Shown here piece by piece: positions 47,203 through 58,049 of a DNA stretch of 64,000 nucleotides; position 1 is the first letter of the stretch, and each line of letters begins with the position of its first letter. Where the stretch lies: contig OX326959.1 of NCBI GenBank assembly GCA_946800325.1, positions 43,523,566-43,587,565 of the forward strand, in the 5' to 3' direction. Origin of the DNA: Luzula sylvatica. Taxonomy: Eukaryota; Streptophyta; Magnoliopsida; Poales; Juncaceae. The translations under genes were made by a program, and so were the position numbers. The notes under the pieces are model-generated. The model did not search any database, was not told where the DNA came from, and worked only from the letters and a program-made list of their open reading frames with translations.

Positions 47203-48821
47203 AGCTCTCCACAACCCTAACTAGGCGTCTTCTCTTCACGAACTCAAGTTTGAACACCCTTCCCCTCTTTTCGCGCTACCCATTTCAGATCTTATCCACT
47301 AGTTTCAATAAAGCGAGTTGGGAGGATTCGTTTCGAGTTTCGATTTCGCATTTCTTTTCCATTCGATATTCGTTTTCGATTTCAGAGCTAGCTTTTGGAT
47401 TCCGTGTTGACATCGATCAATCTGTGAATGTAATTCTCACTCTTCTCTAATTAAAATCGTATACTATAGTTATTTTTGTAATTTTCGTTAAATGAGTTTT
47501 GTTCCAAAAACCGCGTTAAGATACGAAATTATAAATTATTTTGTATACGATATCGTGAGTGTTATTCTCCCTCTCACCATTATTTATACCTATTTTGATT
47601 AAAACGGATTTTGTTCCAAAAATCATATTGAATTAAGAAAACGTATATTATTTCGTTTATGATATAGTGATATTTCGAGAAACTGATTTCGAATTAGAGG
47701 ATTTGATAAATAAAATGAATTTGGATAATGATTTTGAATTACGATTCGAACTTGATATTAGTGATATATTTGGAACTGATTTTGAATAACAGGTACACCA
47801 ATTTATGATTTTAAATGATTTGTGAAATTATGATTTTGAATTTGGATATTCATTCCAATATAGAAAGTATATTTCGAATTTGTTTTCAGAAATGATTTGC
47901 GCTAAAAAGCGTGTTTCGTTTTATGAAAGTTATTTAGTAAATTATATGGTTATAATATTTTATTATGAGAAAGATTTTATTTGGATAAAGCGTAAACAAG
48001 GTTTATGATTTTAAAAAGGGTCTCCGAGAGACTATATATATGTAGAATTTTATTTGGATAAAACGTAAACCGGGCTTACGATTTTAGTGAGGGTCTCCGG
48101 GGAGGCTCTTTATATGTATGATTTGAATTAGATCTAAAACGTAAGCTGGGACTTGCGATTTTAGAAAGGGTCTCTGGAAGACTTTATTGAGGGAAAGGCG
48201 TAGCTAACTTGATGTAGTGCAAAGTCCCGATCCATGAGGGGTCTAGCTGTGGTACATGGATATCCAGTCGTCATCTCATTTTTTTGGGAATTCGTGCTTC
48301 CCGAGCTTTTGGATTTGTTCCAGCCCGTGTATGACTTGCTATCAGCGCGGGTTGGCACTTCAGTCGAGAGTTATTTGCGCCATCACCCCGGGTAAAAGTA
48401 TTAGTACGTATATGATTAGATGCGAAGGTAATCGATTTGATTTCGATTTCGAAAAGAAAAACCGGGGCAAGTATTTTGAGATATATTTAGAAAACTTACG
48501 ATTTGAAGTTATACGAGATTATTTTATGAATTCATTTGAAAAGTACTTATTTTTATTATAACTATTTTTAACGAGATTTCACTCACTTTGTCACTTCCGT
48601 GACTAATCTTTTCGATGTACATATTTTCGATTTACTCCGAGAATGAGAACGCCAACGATATTATTTTAATTCCGTAATGTATGTATATATATGTATGTGT
48701 AGTTGTTTTCGAATCAGTTTAGTATCTTGTTTTGTGATATTTTCATATGAGAGCTTGTGGTATACGAGTTGTATACTGGCGGGTTGCCGCACCATTTTCT
48801 ATTTTATTTTTGGGGCGTGAC

Positions 48822-48822
<1 letters not shown>
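47203..48822 (+). repeat. Probable Gypsy-type LTR remnant
   Basis: The right end TTTTTGGGGCGTGACA resembles the 3' end of plant chromovirus LTRs, which often end GGGGCGTGACA just before the primer site; here an AAT microsatellite follows instead. Internal near-repeats AAACGTAAACCGGGCTTACGA / AAACGTAAGCTGGGACTTGCG with GGGTCTCC(G/T) occur at 47990-48170. The left end is not defined and no coding region is visible. Confidence 0.4.

Positions 48823-48860
<38 letters not shown>
48823..48860. repeat. (AAT)n microsatellite
   Basis: About 12 units directly follow the LTR-like end. Confidence 0.93.
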
Positions 48861-48861
<1 letters not shown>

Positions 48862-49120
48862 TATTTTTATTATAAAATTATATAAAATATATAGATATAA
48901 TGGAATTATTATATAAGATAGTTATTATATATTTATTATAATATTATATTGCATCTTACTTATATTATAATAATAAATATAATATTATATTGTATATTAA
49001 TTATATTGTATATTAATTATATTATAATAATAGATATAATATATTTTATATTAATTATAATAGATGTAATAGAGTGGTAACCAATCTTCTCCAAACTAAT
49101 ATATTTTGAAATAAGCCACA

Positions 49121-50160
49121 CTAGCAATGGCCCGTGCAACAATTGCGCGGGATTTCATATCTTTTTTTACATTTTTTTTTGTATAATTTGTTTAAATAGA
49201 ATTTGCGCGGATACGTTTAAACTCAATTATATAATCATGATATATTTGCAAATATATTGATGTCATTAAATGCATTATAATTAACAAATGTTCATGAAAT
49301 ATGTCTATCGTGGATATAGACATTATAATTATGGTCCATGATATTGGTTCATCATTATAAATCCACATCAAATAAATAAAATATAACATGTTATAATTCA
49401 AACAAAATTAAAGTTTCAAAACAAATAAAAGAAAATCGTGAATAATACACATAAAACTAAAATATATATTTAAAATATCATCAATTAACATAAAAATATC
49501 AATAAATTGTAAATTATATCATAAGAAAATAACAATTGAGTCATAGTTACATATGAAAATTATATATGGAGTCCCAGTAACACAAAAACAACATAATTGA
49601 TGAGGCGGCAAGAGAGAATCAAGTAAGTTGATTAGTATTATTGATTGTCTCATTTAACGATTTAATTGACCATTTAATTAATTTGACACGTCAATTAACA
49701 TTTATTAATATTAACATATTAATTATTGATGTGTTAATTAAAAGTGTCAATTAACATTTAATTGAGTCAATTAGAAATGCTAATCAATTCACTTTGTCAC
49801 CTCATCGAGGATATTATGATGAGTTTGGGGGCCAATTATATTTTTCTTCCATACATGAGTATAATTTGGATTGCAATAGAAACAAAACTCACAAAAAAAA
49901 ACTAACACTTGTCAATATGTGGTCACATGTCAATTAATATTTACTAATATTAACATATTATAAATTATTAGTGTGTTAATTAAACGTGTCAATTAACATT
50001 TAATTGAGTCAATTAAAAATTCTAATCAATTCATTTTGTCACCTTATCAAGGATATTGTGATGATTTTGGGGGTCAATTATTTTTTTTTTCCAAATATGA
50101 GTATAACTTGGGTTGCAATAAAATCAAAAATATTAAAAATAAAAAAATACTGCCACGTGT
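49121..50160 (-). mobile_element. Helitron-2, 3' end in reverse orientation
   Basis: Read on the minus strand the terminus is a hairpin CCCGCGCAATTGTTGCACGGG, then CCATTG and CTAG (49121-49124), followed by T at 49120. The next 200 bp inward match Helitron-1 (TTTGCAAATAT, GACATCA, AATTCTATTTAAA). The 5' end was not found, so 50160 is only a guess. The foldback repeats at 49595-50130 lie inside this span. Confidence 0.7.
49595..50130. repeat. Foldback MITE with partial tandem duplication
   Basis: The first unit (49595-49850) folds back (GATGAGGCGGCAAGAGAGAA against TTTGTCACCTCATCG reversed, with TTAATTGA words inside). A second copy of its right part plus flank follows at about 49917-50130: GTGTCAATTAACATTTAATTG occurs in both, as do GAGTATAA(T/C)TTGG and TTGCAATA. 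This suggests unequal exchange or a second insertion. Confidence 0.6.
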
Positions 50161-50316
50161 CAGATTAGAATGATATGTTCTAAATTATAACTATAGAAAG
50201 ATTTCAATTGAAAGTACTTAACCCATACTTCACTTCTTTTCACATAGCATTTGCTGACCTAAATCTAGTAATGACGAGAAATATCATAAAAATAACACAC
50301 AATAATTACCTATGTC

Positions 50317-50318
<2 letters not shown>

Positions 50319-50362
<44 letters not shown>
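50319..50362. repeat. (GA)n microsatellite
   Basis: About 21 perfect GA units. Confidence 0.93.
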
Positions 50363-50368
<6 letters not shown>

Positions 50369-50589
50369 ATGGAATTAGATTAAGAGAGAGACTTGAGTAA
50401 GCCAATCAAGTTGAACGAGTAAGAGGAAGGACATGTGATTCTCTAAAACCAGTGGAAAAAAAGAGATAACTACTAATAGATGAGAAAATTAAGGAGGGGA
50501 TTAGCGAAGGGCTAACGAGAAACGTACAAATTTGGAGAGTTAATCTTTTGCGGGCATTTGGCGCTCTGAGATTTATTGGAATCATGGTT

Positions 50590-51569
50590 CTTAATGTCGG
50601 CCGACATAAAAAAAATCGGCCGAGTATATCGGACTCGGTGGCCACCGAAACGATTTTGCCCCGATAAAATTGGATCCGAGTCACCGATTTTTTTTTTTTT
50701 TTTTTTTTTTTTAAGGAATGGTGTGCATATATGGGACCTAGGGTATGTAGATAGAAGGGATTCAGTTTTTTGTCATGCATTTATAAACCGTATTTGGAAG
50801 AAAAAAAATTTGAGCTCGTTCTAATGGAATCGAAGTTTACGAAGAGAAAAGAAGAAGACAAAACAAAATATATTAATGAGAGATGGACCCATATGTAACC
50901 TTACCCAAAAAATACAACTCTTTAACTGTACGTTAAAGAGAGACGAGACCCAACTCCAAGTGTAGATTTATCCATAAAAAATATCCATGTGCAGATTTAT
51001 ACAAAAAAAGACCATCTTTATAACAGCACATTATTTTAAAATTTATGTATTATAATAAATTTTAAAATTATTATGATTTACAAAGGTCAATTTCTAATAT
51101 TGATCTAAATATGATGTATTATTGTAATTATAATTTAGATATTATAATATAATTGAAAATTAATATCATTTAGAATAGTCAATTTATAGTATTGTCCTCA
51201 TTGTTAATCAATATGATTTTAGTTTGTAATTATAATTTTAAATATTATGATTTATAAGGTTCAATTTGTAACATTGACATTTTTATATTATTGTGTTTTA
51301 ATTATTTAATTTATATTATTAATTTTTTTAATATATATATACATGATGCTGGAATATTTTAATTAGCATCATAACATACATACCAATATCTAAATTAGCA
51401 TGTTAATTAACATGATAACATAAATATCGATTTTGTCAATTTTTTCATTTTTTCCGATTATTTTACCAACGGTCTGATTTATTTTTCCGACTCGGCCGAG
51501 TCTTGTCCGAGTCGACCGAGTTCCGAGTCGACAGGACCGGCCGAGTCTGAGTCCGAGTCCGATATTCAT
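50590..51569. mobile_element. hAT-like non-autonomous element
   Basis: The direct repeat AATCATGG lies at 50580-50587 and 51570-51576 (with TT following in both, so the edge is uncertain by two bases). The ends CTTAATGTCGG and, reversed, ATGAATATCGG share 8 of 11 bases. Both subterminal regions are rich in CGGCCGAGT, GACTCGG and CGAGTC words. A poly(T) run is at 50690-50712. The centre is AT-rich without a transposase. Confidence 0.7.
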
Positions 51570-51579
51570 AATCATGGTT

Positions 51580-53298
51580 GGAATTGAACTTTGCTGGAAC
51601 AGAGAGAAGCAAACAAATACCCGCATATCTTAATTCTCCTCCAACATGACTACCAAACAAGAAATTGCAGTTTGCTGGATCTTAAAATCCAAATTCTACC
51701 CAAAACTTTGCACCCAAAATAGTTAGCGTTCTTATTGAGGTGGGAATTTCAGTTATAGTCTTGTATTATTTCTTTAATGAAAAAAAATAAAGGTGGGATA
51801 ATCATAATATAAGCCACTCTATTATTTTTTTTAAAAAAAAAAATTGTCCTATAATAATAGCAATTTGTACTGTTCCAAATTGATGTCAGCTTTATGATTG
51901 CACATGTGAGACACATCGACCGAGAACACCCAATTGTTCCGTAAAAGTGATGGTTTTCACTGTGTCAACGTACTGGATTGGGTTTAGATATATGAAGAAT
52001 GTTCTATAACTACTGTGCGAGAAAGATTTTAAGATATACGAAGAATGCTGGATTGGGTTAGTACTGAACAAGAGATTAAGGTTCATGGCACTGATTAGAA
52101 GGACAGTAACTAGAAGGGTGTTTTGCTGAACCATTTTTTGCTTATTGATTTTATAAGTTCAATTTGACGGGAAGTTCGCAATTTGGATAAATTTTGATAT
52201 TTGATAAAAGTTTTAACTTTTAAGTGGGTACTTTGATGTTTGCAGTTTCAGATGGATAAATTTAATTTGAAGTTTATGAAGAATATATCAGAAATTACTC
52301 CTTTATTTTATTTCCTCTCGCATTTTTCTCATTTGCATTCTTACAATATTTCTTTATGTGCTCTAATTTGTTACTTGCGATACATACATCTCCTTGGTTC
52401 TCAACTTGGCTCTGTAATGGTTTGGAGATGGGCATCTATAAGCATTTGTGTAGCAACTGTATTGACATTTAATTTTATCGAGAATTATGATTATGTTTAT
52501 TATTGATCTATCTTATTCCTTCTACGGGTTACAAAGGCCCATCAGCCATCGTCCTCAACCCCAAATGATAAGACTAGACAATTGGGTAGTTAGAGCCAAC
52601 CATTATAATGACCAAGAGTCCAAGACTCGTCTGTTCCTATTTAGGGTCAACTTTTTGCAGCTGTTAACTAATTTCTTCATTTCACTCAATTTTTTTTTTT
52701 TTTTGAAAAACAAAGAAGCGGAGCTTTTTTTTTTTTTTTTTTATATATTAATGCTAGTTTAATTCCAATTTGATTTTCGCAATATATTATCATTTACTAT
52801 ATATTTATTTCATTAGTATATCAGACTCATTGTAAATTTGTAATATGGTGTGGCTACACTATACTTTATATTTTGTGACGTCTTTGTTTTATTTTGAGGT
52901 ATAATTGTGGAATTAAATTATCAATAGCACGAAGGTTTTTGCCAATTGACTGAATGAAAATATGACCGTATTTATAAAAAAAAACGGGAACAAATAGTAT
53001 TCTTCCTTAATTGGGATCACATTGTTGATATTATCAACTTTTCTGTATTGTCGTATCAACGGGGCCATACATTGTTTGTACAAAATTATGGGGCACCATT
53101 ACCAATTATATGTAAATCCACCGATTAGTTAGTTAGTTGATTGAGGCCATTTATGCAAAAGTAGGGATGTAATCAATTTAGACATTAGCTCTATTTCCAA
53201 CAAGAAGATTGATGGAGTTGGGTGTTAGAAACTTAATTTATTGCTTTCACCTAAAATTAATGAACACTCTCTTTTAGCTCATTGAGTTACAAATTGCA
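51580..53298. other. Intergenic region upstream of the two-exon BAHD gene
   Basis: No gene is supported. Poly(T) runs lie near 52690 and 52725. Confidence 0.5.
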
Positions 53299-53308
53299 CT
53301 ATATAAAC
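53299..53308 (+). promoter_or_regulatory. TATA box of the two-exon BAHD gene
   Basis: CTATATAAAC lies about 55 bp upstream of the ATG at 53360, a normal spacing for a plant gene with a short leader. Confidence 0.7.
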
Positions 53309-53359
53309 CAACGAACTTAAGAGGACTCAACACAACACAACACTACACATTATTCAACA

Positions 53360-55225
53360 ATGGCTTCCTCTTTTCTCCCTACCGTGAGAGTCATAAATTC
53401 CTTCGAAGTCTCTCCTCCAGCTGGTTCGTTTCCAAAGCACGCCGTTACCCCCTTAACTTTCTTCGACGTGATGTGGGTTGATAGTCACCCCGTCGAGTGT
53501 CTCTTTTTCTATCCTTCTCCTAATTCAAATTCGAATTCTGATGATTTTGTCAATATCATCTCCTCTCTGAGGTCATCTCTTTCTCACACTCTCAAATCCT
53601 TCTATCCCCTTGCTGGCAAGTTACAATGCAGAACCGACGGTATCAATAACATCTTTGAGGTGGTTTACAGCGAAGGAGATTCTGTTTCCTTTGTGGTATC
53701 AGAGTGTACAAATAGTCGATTTGACGAGCTTTCTGGTTCTTCTCCAAGGAGAATATCTCATCTCCAGCCATTTGTGCCGTGTTTACCGATCTCAGTTGAA
53801 TCTCAGCCATTGTTTGCTGTACAGGTTATTGGAAATATAAATTCAATTATTAAAACTAAATAATTTAGTGGGTTTCGATCATACACCCTTTCTTTTATGA
53901 TACACTTTTTTTCAAGGATATTTTGAGTAATTATTCATTAATGAGTGTTTAAGATAAATTTTCAAATGTATTTATCAATTAATGTTTGACTAAATATAAA
54001 TTATTTATTGTTCATTTAAAAAAAAATCCTAAAAAATAAAATTTTTCAAGTGTATTTATCAATTAATGTTTGGCTAAATATGAATTATTTGTTGTTCATT
54101 TAAATTTTTTTTTTTCTAAAAAATAAACTTTGTGATACACCATTTTAAAATACCAAAAATATCTTTTTAAAAGGGTATATGCTAGAACTCCCCATAATTT
54201 AAATTTAAATAAAATTTAAATAAGATCAAATTATGTCTACACTAACATAATTGAACTGGTTTTATTAATAAACAAAATCTTTTTTTGATATTTCATCATC
54301 ACAGGTTACTGTATTTCCGGGCCAGGGGATTGTGATAGGAACTTCAATACACCATGCATCATGTGATGGAAATAGTTCGATGCAGTTCATGCACTCATGG
54401 GCTGCTACCTGCCTTACTGGCTCGTTCGATTCTTCTCTTAACCCTATTATTGACAGGGCATTAGTCCCCGATCCTTTTGATTTATGTACAATGATCAGTC
54501 AAACTGAATCTAAAGTTACCATACAAGATCAAGCTAATTCAAAAAGCAATGGCAATGGTACCGCACCACATCCAGTCGATTCAACTGATAATTTTGTAGC
54601 CACATTCACCCTCGATAAAGAAAATATCGAGACACTCAAGCAATTTATATCTAATAAAGCAGAACAAATGAAAAAAATATTTCATTGTTCGACAATTGTT
54701 GTTTCCTTGGCATTTACATGGGTGTGTTATGTAAAATCACGAGAAGAAGAATCTGGCACCAAGAAAGCCGGTCTTCTTGTTCCTGCAGATTTTAGAGCAC
54801 GAATCGAACCGCCACTTCCGACAGCATATTTTGGCAATTGTATTGGGCCTTGCATGGTTCAGGCAGACCAGGAAGATATTTTCAGTAATGATGGAATTGT
54901 TCTTGCTGCGGAGGTGATCGGAAAAGCCATTGGAGAGTTAAGTTATGGAGAAAATTTTGCTCACGTTTTGGGCAGTTATCATGAATTTTTAAGAAACACG
55001 CCTTTGATGACCATGGCATGGTCACCGAGGTTTAAAGTTTACGAGTTAGATTTTGGGTTGGGGAAACTGAGGAAATTTGAAATGGTTTCTGCTGCGAAAG
55101 AGGGCGAGACTGCATTTGCTGATAGCAGAGAAGTGGAAGGAGGGGTCGAGATCAGTGTCGCACTTAATAAGACCGAGATGGATTCCTTTAAGAAGTATTT
55201 TGTCACCAGTTTGAAATTTGAGTAA
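53360..55225 (+). CDS. BAHD acyltransferase, malonyltransferase type, two exons
   Basis: Exon 1 is 53360-53824 and exon 2 is 54305-55225. The 480-bp intron is GT-AG and falls directly after the CAG codon of FAVQ, the conserved Q-intron position of the BAHD family. The protein has 461 residues and is intact. The catalytic HxxxD motif is HASCD (172-176), YFGNC lies near residue 330, and DFGLG (a variant of DFGWG) lies near 410. YFGNC indicates the clade that malonylates anthocyanins, flavonoids or phenolic glucosides. It differs clearly from the copy at 43461, for example by a longer Ser/Asn-rich insert (TIQDQANSKSNGNG) in the middle. Translation past the first exon would stop soon inside the intron, so splicing is needed. 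The substrate cannot be told from sequence. Confidence 0.93.
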
Positions 55226-55459
55226 TAGTACGAAGTACTATCATATTTTCGGTTTGATTGTTTTCGTAATGTGTATCGTTGTTAAAGTTGTGAAGTTGTA
55301 ATTTTTTATTTCTGGAGGGAGGTTTGGGGGAAATGCATTTGTTAAAACATATAAGCTATATGTACTATGAAAATTGGCAGCGGTTAGCTGCGATTTAATA
55401 TTTTCTTTTCTACCATATCTAAAATATAACTTCAGTATAATAACAAGTCCTTGGGTTTG

Positions 55460-56189
55460 CTAAGAGATATGTGCCAAACTGTCACGGTCCAAAAATTGGA
55501 ACATGACCGCACAATATTCTCGATGTAAATTAAAAATATTGTAAGCGCTAAATGATAAAATATCAAAAGTACCTAGATGTGCTAAGAGATATGTGCCAAA
55601 CTGTCACGCTCCAAAAATTGGAACATGACCGCACAATATTCTCAATGTCAATTAAAAATATTCTAAGCGCTAAATGATAAAATATCAAAAGTACCTAGAT
55701 GTGCTAAGAGATATGTGCCAAACTGGCACGCTCCAAAAATTGGAACATGACCGCACAATATTCTCGATGTAAATTAAAAATATTGTAAGCGCTAAATGAT
55801 AAAATATCAAAAGTACCTAGATGTGCTAAGAGATATGTGCCAAACTGTCACGCTCCAAAAATTGGAACATGACCGCACAATATTCTCAATGTCAATTAAA
55901 AATATTCTAAGCGCTAAATGATAAAATATCAAAAGTACCTAGATGTGCTAAGAGATATGTGCCAAACTGGCACGCTCCAAAAATTGGAACATGACCGCAC
56001 AATATTCTCGATGTAAATTAAAAATATTGTAAGCGCTAAATGATAAAATATCAAAAGTACCTAGATGTGCTAAGAGATATGTGCCAAACTGTCACGCTCC
56101 AAAAATTGGAACATGACCGCACAATATTCTCAATGTAAATTAAAAATATTGTAAGCGCTAAATGATAAAATATCAAAGTACCTAGATGA
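55460..56189. repeat. 122-bp tandem repeat, six copies
   Basis: Copies start at 55460, 55582, 55704, 55826, 55948 and 56070, exactly 122 bp apart; the last is one base shorter. Each begins CTAAGAGATATGTGCC and includes TGTCACGCTCCAAAAATTGG and CGCACAATATTCTC. Diagnostic sites alternate between copies (GATGTAAATT with ATTGTAAGC, then AATGTCAATT with ATTCTAAGC), so the real unit of growth appears to be a 244-bp dimer. It lies 235 bp after the BAHD stop codon. Confidence 0.95.
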
Positions 56190-56806
56190 AAATGCGTGAT
56201 TCTCTAATGAAATCTTCGACAAGGACTTAACTTGAGTGAAAGTAAATAAACACAAATATATAAATTAGTATGGATGTACTCAGTTAGGAAAAGAAGAAAA
56301 CAAAAACGAATCCCAACCTCCTATAGGTAAAAGCTAATTACGCATCTTTATCTCCACCCAAATTCTCGTATTTAGAATGTTTTAAAACCTCAATAATATT
56401 TTTTATAAATTATATAAAGATATATATAATAAAATAATCTATTTAAACATTATATTGTCATTTTCATTAAAGTTGTATTTCATTTTTTTTTGCATATATT
56501 AAACAGTTGGAAGATCCAAAATCTCAGCTTCGGTTAGGTCCAATCGTTGTACGCAATAAATCCTCTATATTTATAGGGCTAGAATCTCTGTCGGATGGGT
56601 CATGACGCACTTGTCAGATCTGGATTTCGTTATCTTCTTTTCTTTTGTTCTTTTATTTAATTAACTTTTAACCATTTCAAAAAACCGTTTACATATTTAA
56701 AATATCTATTTAGTTTGGACTCAGAGTCCCAACAATAAAAATAGTTGCATTCTTACTACAAGATATTTAATCCTCAATTTGATTCAGATAGCTATAATCA
56801 AATCAT
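56190..56806. other. Intergenic DNA between the tandem array and Copia-2
   Basis: No gene is seen. A lone GGGTCATGACGCAC near 56597-56610 resembles a unit of the Copia-3 LTR array. Confidence 0.5.
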
Positions 56807-57178
56807 TGTTAATTTATAAAATAGTATTTTATATTAATAAAGTTTATTATGTATGTATGTGTGAAAGGTCATGTTCATGAATGTTCTGGACACATGTGAA
56901 ATGCTATGTTCACACTAATGAAGAGTCATATTCATGGATCATAAACACTAGTGAAAAGTCATGTTCACACTAGTGAGTAGTCATGTTCATGAACCATGTA
57001 GCCTATAAATAGGGATGTAGTTTGTGTCATTTACACACCAGAAAATAATTTGTAATCTCTCTTTCTTCTATAATAAAATTCAAGTTCCATTGAATCGTTT
57101 CTTCTTGTATATTTCGGTTGTGATCCTTGGCTAGTGCAACGTGTTGTTGTACTATTGTTAACTTCGGTTATCGTTACA
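56807..57178 (+). repeat. Copia-2 5' LTR
   Basis: It has TG...CA ends and a TATA box CCTATAAATAGG near 57002-57013. Upstream of that are four to five repeats of CACTAGTGA(A/G) and AGTCATGTTCA, an array of short repeats before the TATA box. Confidence 0.93.
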
Positions 57179-57190
57179 TGGTACCAGAGC
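57179..57190 (+). promoter_or_regulatory. Primer binding site of Copia-2
   Basis: TGGTACCAGAGC directly follows the 5' LTR and is complementary to the 3' end of a methionine tRNA, with one difference from the usual TGGTATCAGAGC. Confidence 0.85.
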
Positions 57191-57249
57191 TACGAGAGTG
57201 GTAGACGGTATTTTCCAGATCTCTCGGTGAAGAAGACGATTGTGCATCG

Positions 57250-58049
57250 ATGGAGTTCGGTGGTCGTGTTAGTGGACATGGTGTGGAGGCTCTTAATTTT
57301 TCAAATTATAAAATTTGGAAGACGTGAATGGAGTCTTATCTTAAAGGAGAAGATTTGTGGGAGATGGTTGATGGTACGAAAATTGTTCCGATTCCGGCCA
57401 TTGGCGATAATGGCGTGATAACCAATGGAGCGGAGGTGAAAGAGTGGGCAACTGCTAACGCAAAAGCTGAGTTCGTGTTGAAGAGATCTATTTCGCACGA
57501 CTTATTCGAGCATATCATGAGTTGCAACTCGGCGGCGAATATTTGGAAGACTCTTGATGAGTTACTAAATAAGAAGAATACGACACGACTTCAGTTCTTG
57601 GAGAATGAGTTGGCTAGTGTTGTGCAAGGAAAATTTTCGATTTTTCAATACTTCTTGAAGGTAAAAAATTTATGTTCAGAGATTTCTCTTTTGGAACCCG
57701 AAGAAGCTATCTCGGAGGCACGAATGAAACGCTATATTATTCGAGATCTTCGGAAGGAGTATATTCCATTTGTTACGTCGATACAAGATTGGGCTCAACA
57801 ACCATCCTTGATGGAGTTCGAAAATTTGCTGGCTTCTCAAGAATCTTTGGCTCGGCAAATGTTGGGTGTTTCGATATCAGAAGGAGAAGGACAAACTTTG
57901 GTGTCTTCTAAGGCGAACAATTATGTGAAGAATGAAGACAATCACAATTTTACGAAAAAGGGGAGTTTTCTCCTAATAGTAGTGGTTCTCGAAAAATATT
58001 CAAGTGTTATCTATGTGGCAAGGCTGGGCATATCAAGAAGAATTGTCGA
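57250..58049 (+). pseudogene. Copia-2 gag remnant
   Basis: The frame starts MEFGGRVSGHG at 57250 and contains the copia gag core (NYKIW, MESYLKGEDLWEMV, AANIWKTLDELLNKKN, QFLENELASV, RRYIIRDLR-like). A TGA at 57325-57327 replaces an expected Trp codon. The CCHC zinc knuckle CYLCGKAGHIKKNC (near 58005) is in another frame, so a frameshift lies between about 57950 and 58000. Gag would form the virus-like particle that packages element RNA. Confidence 0.88.
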
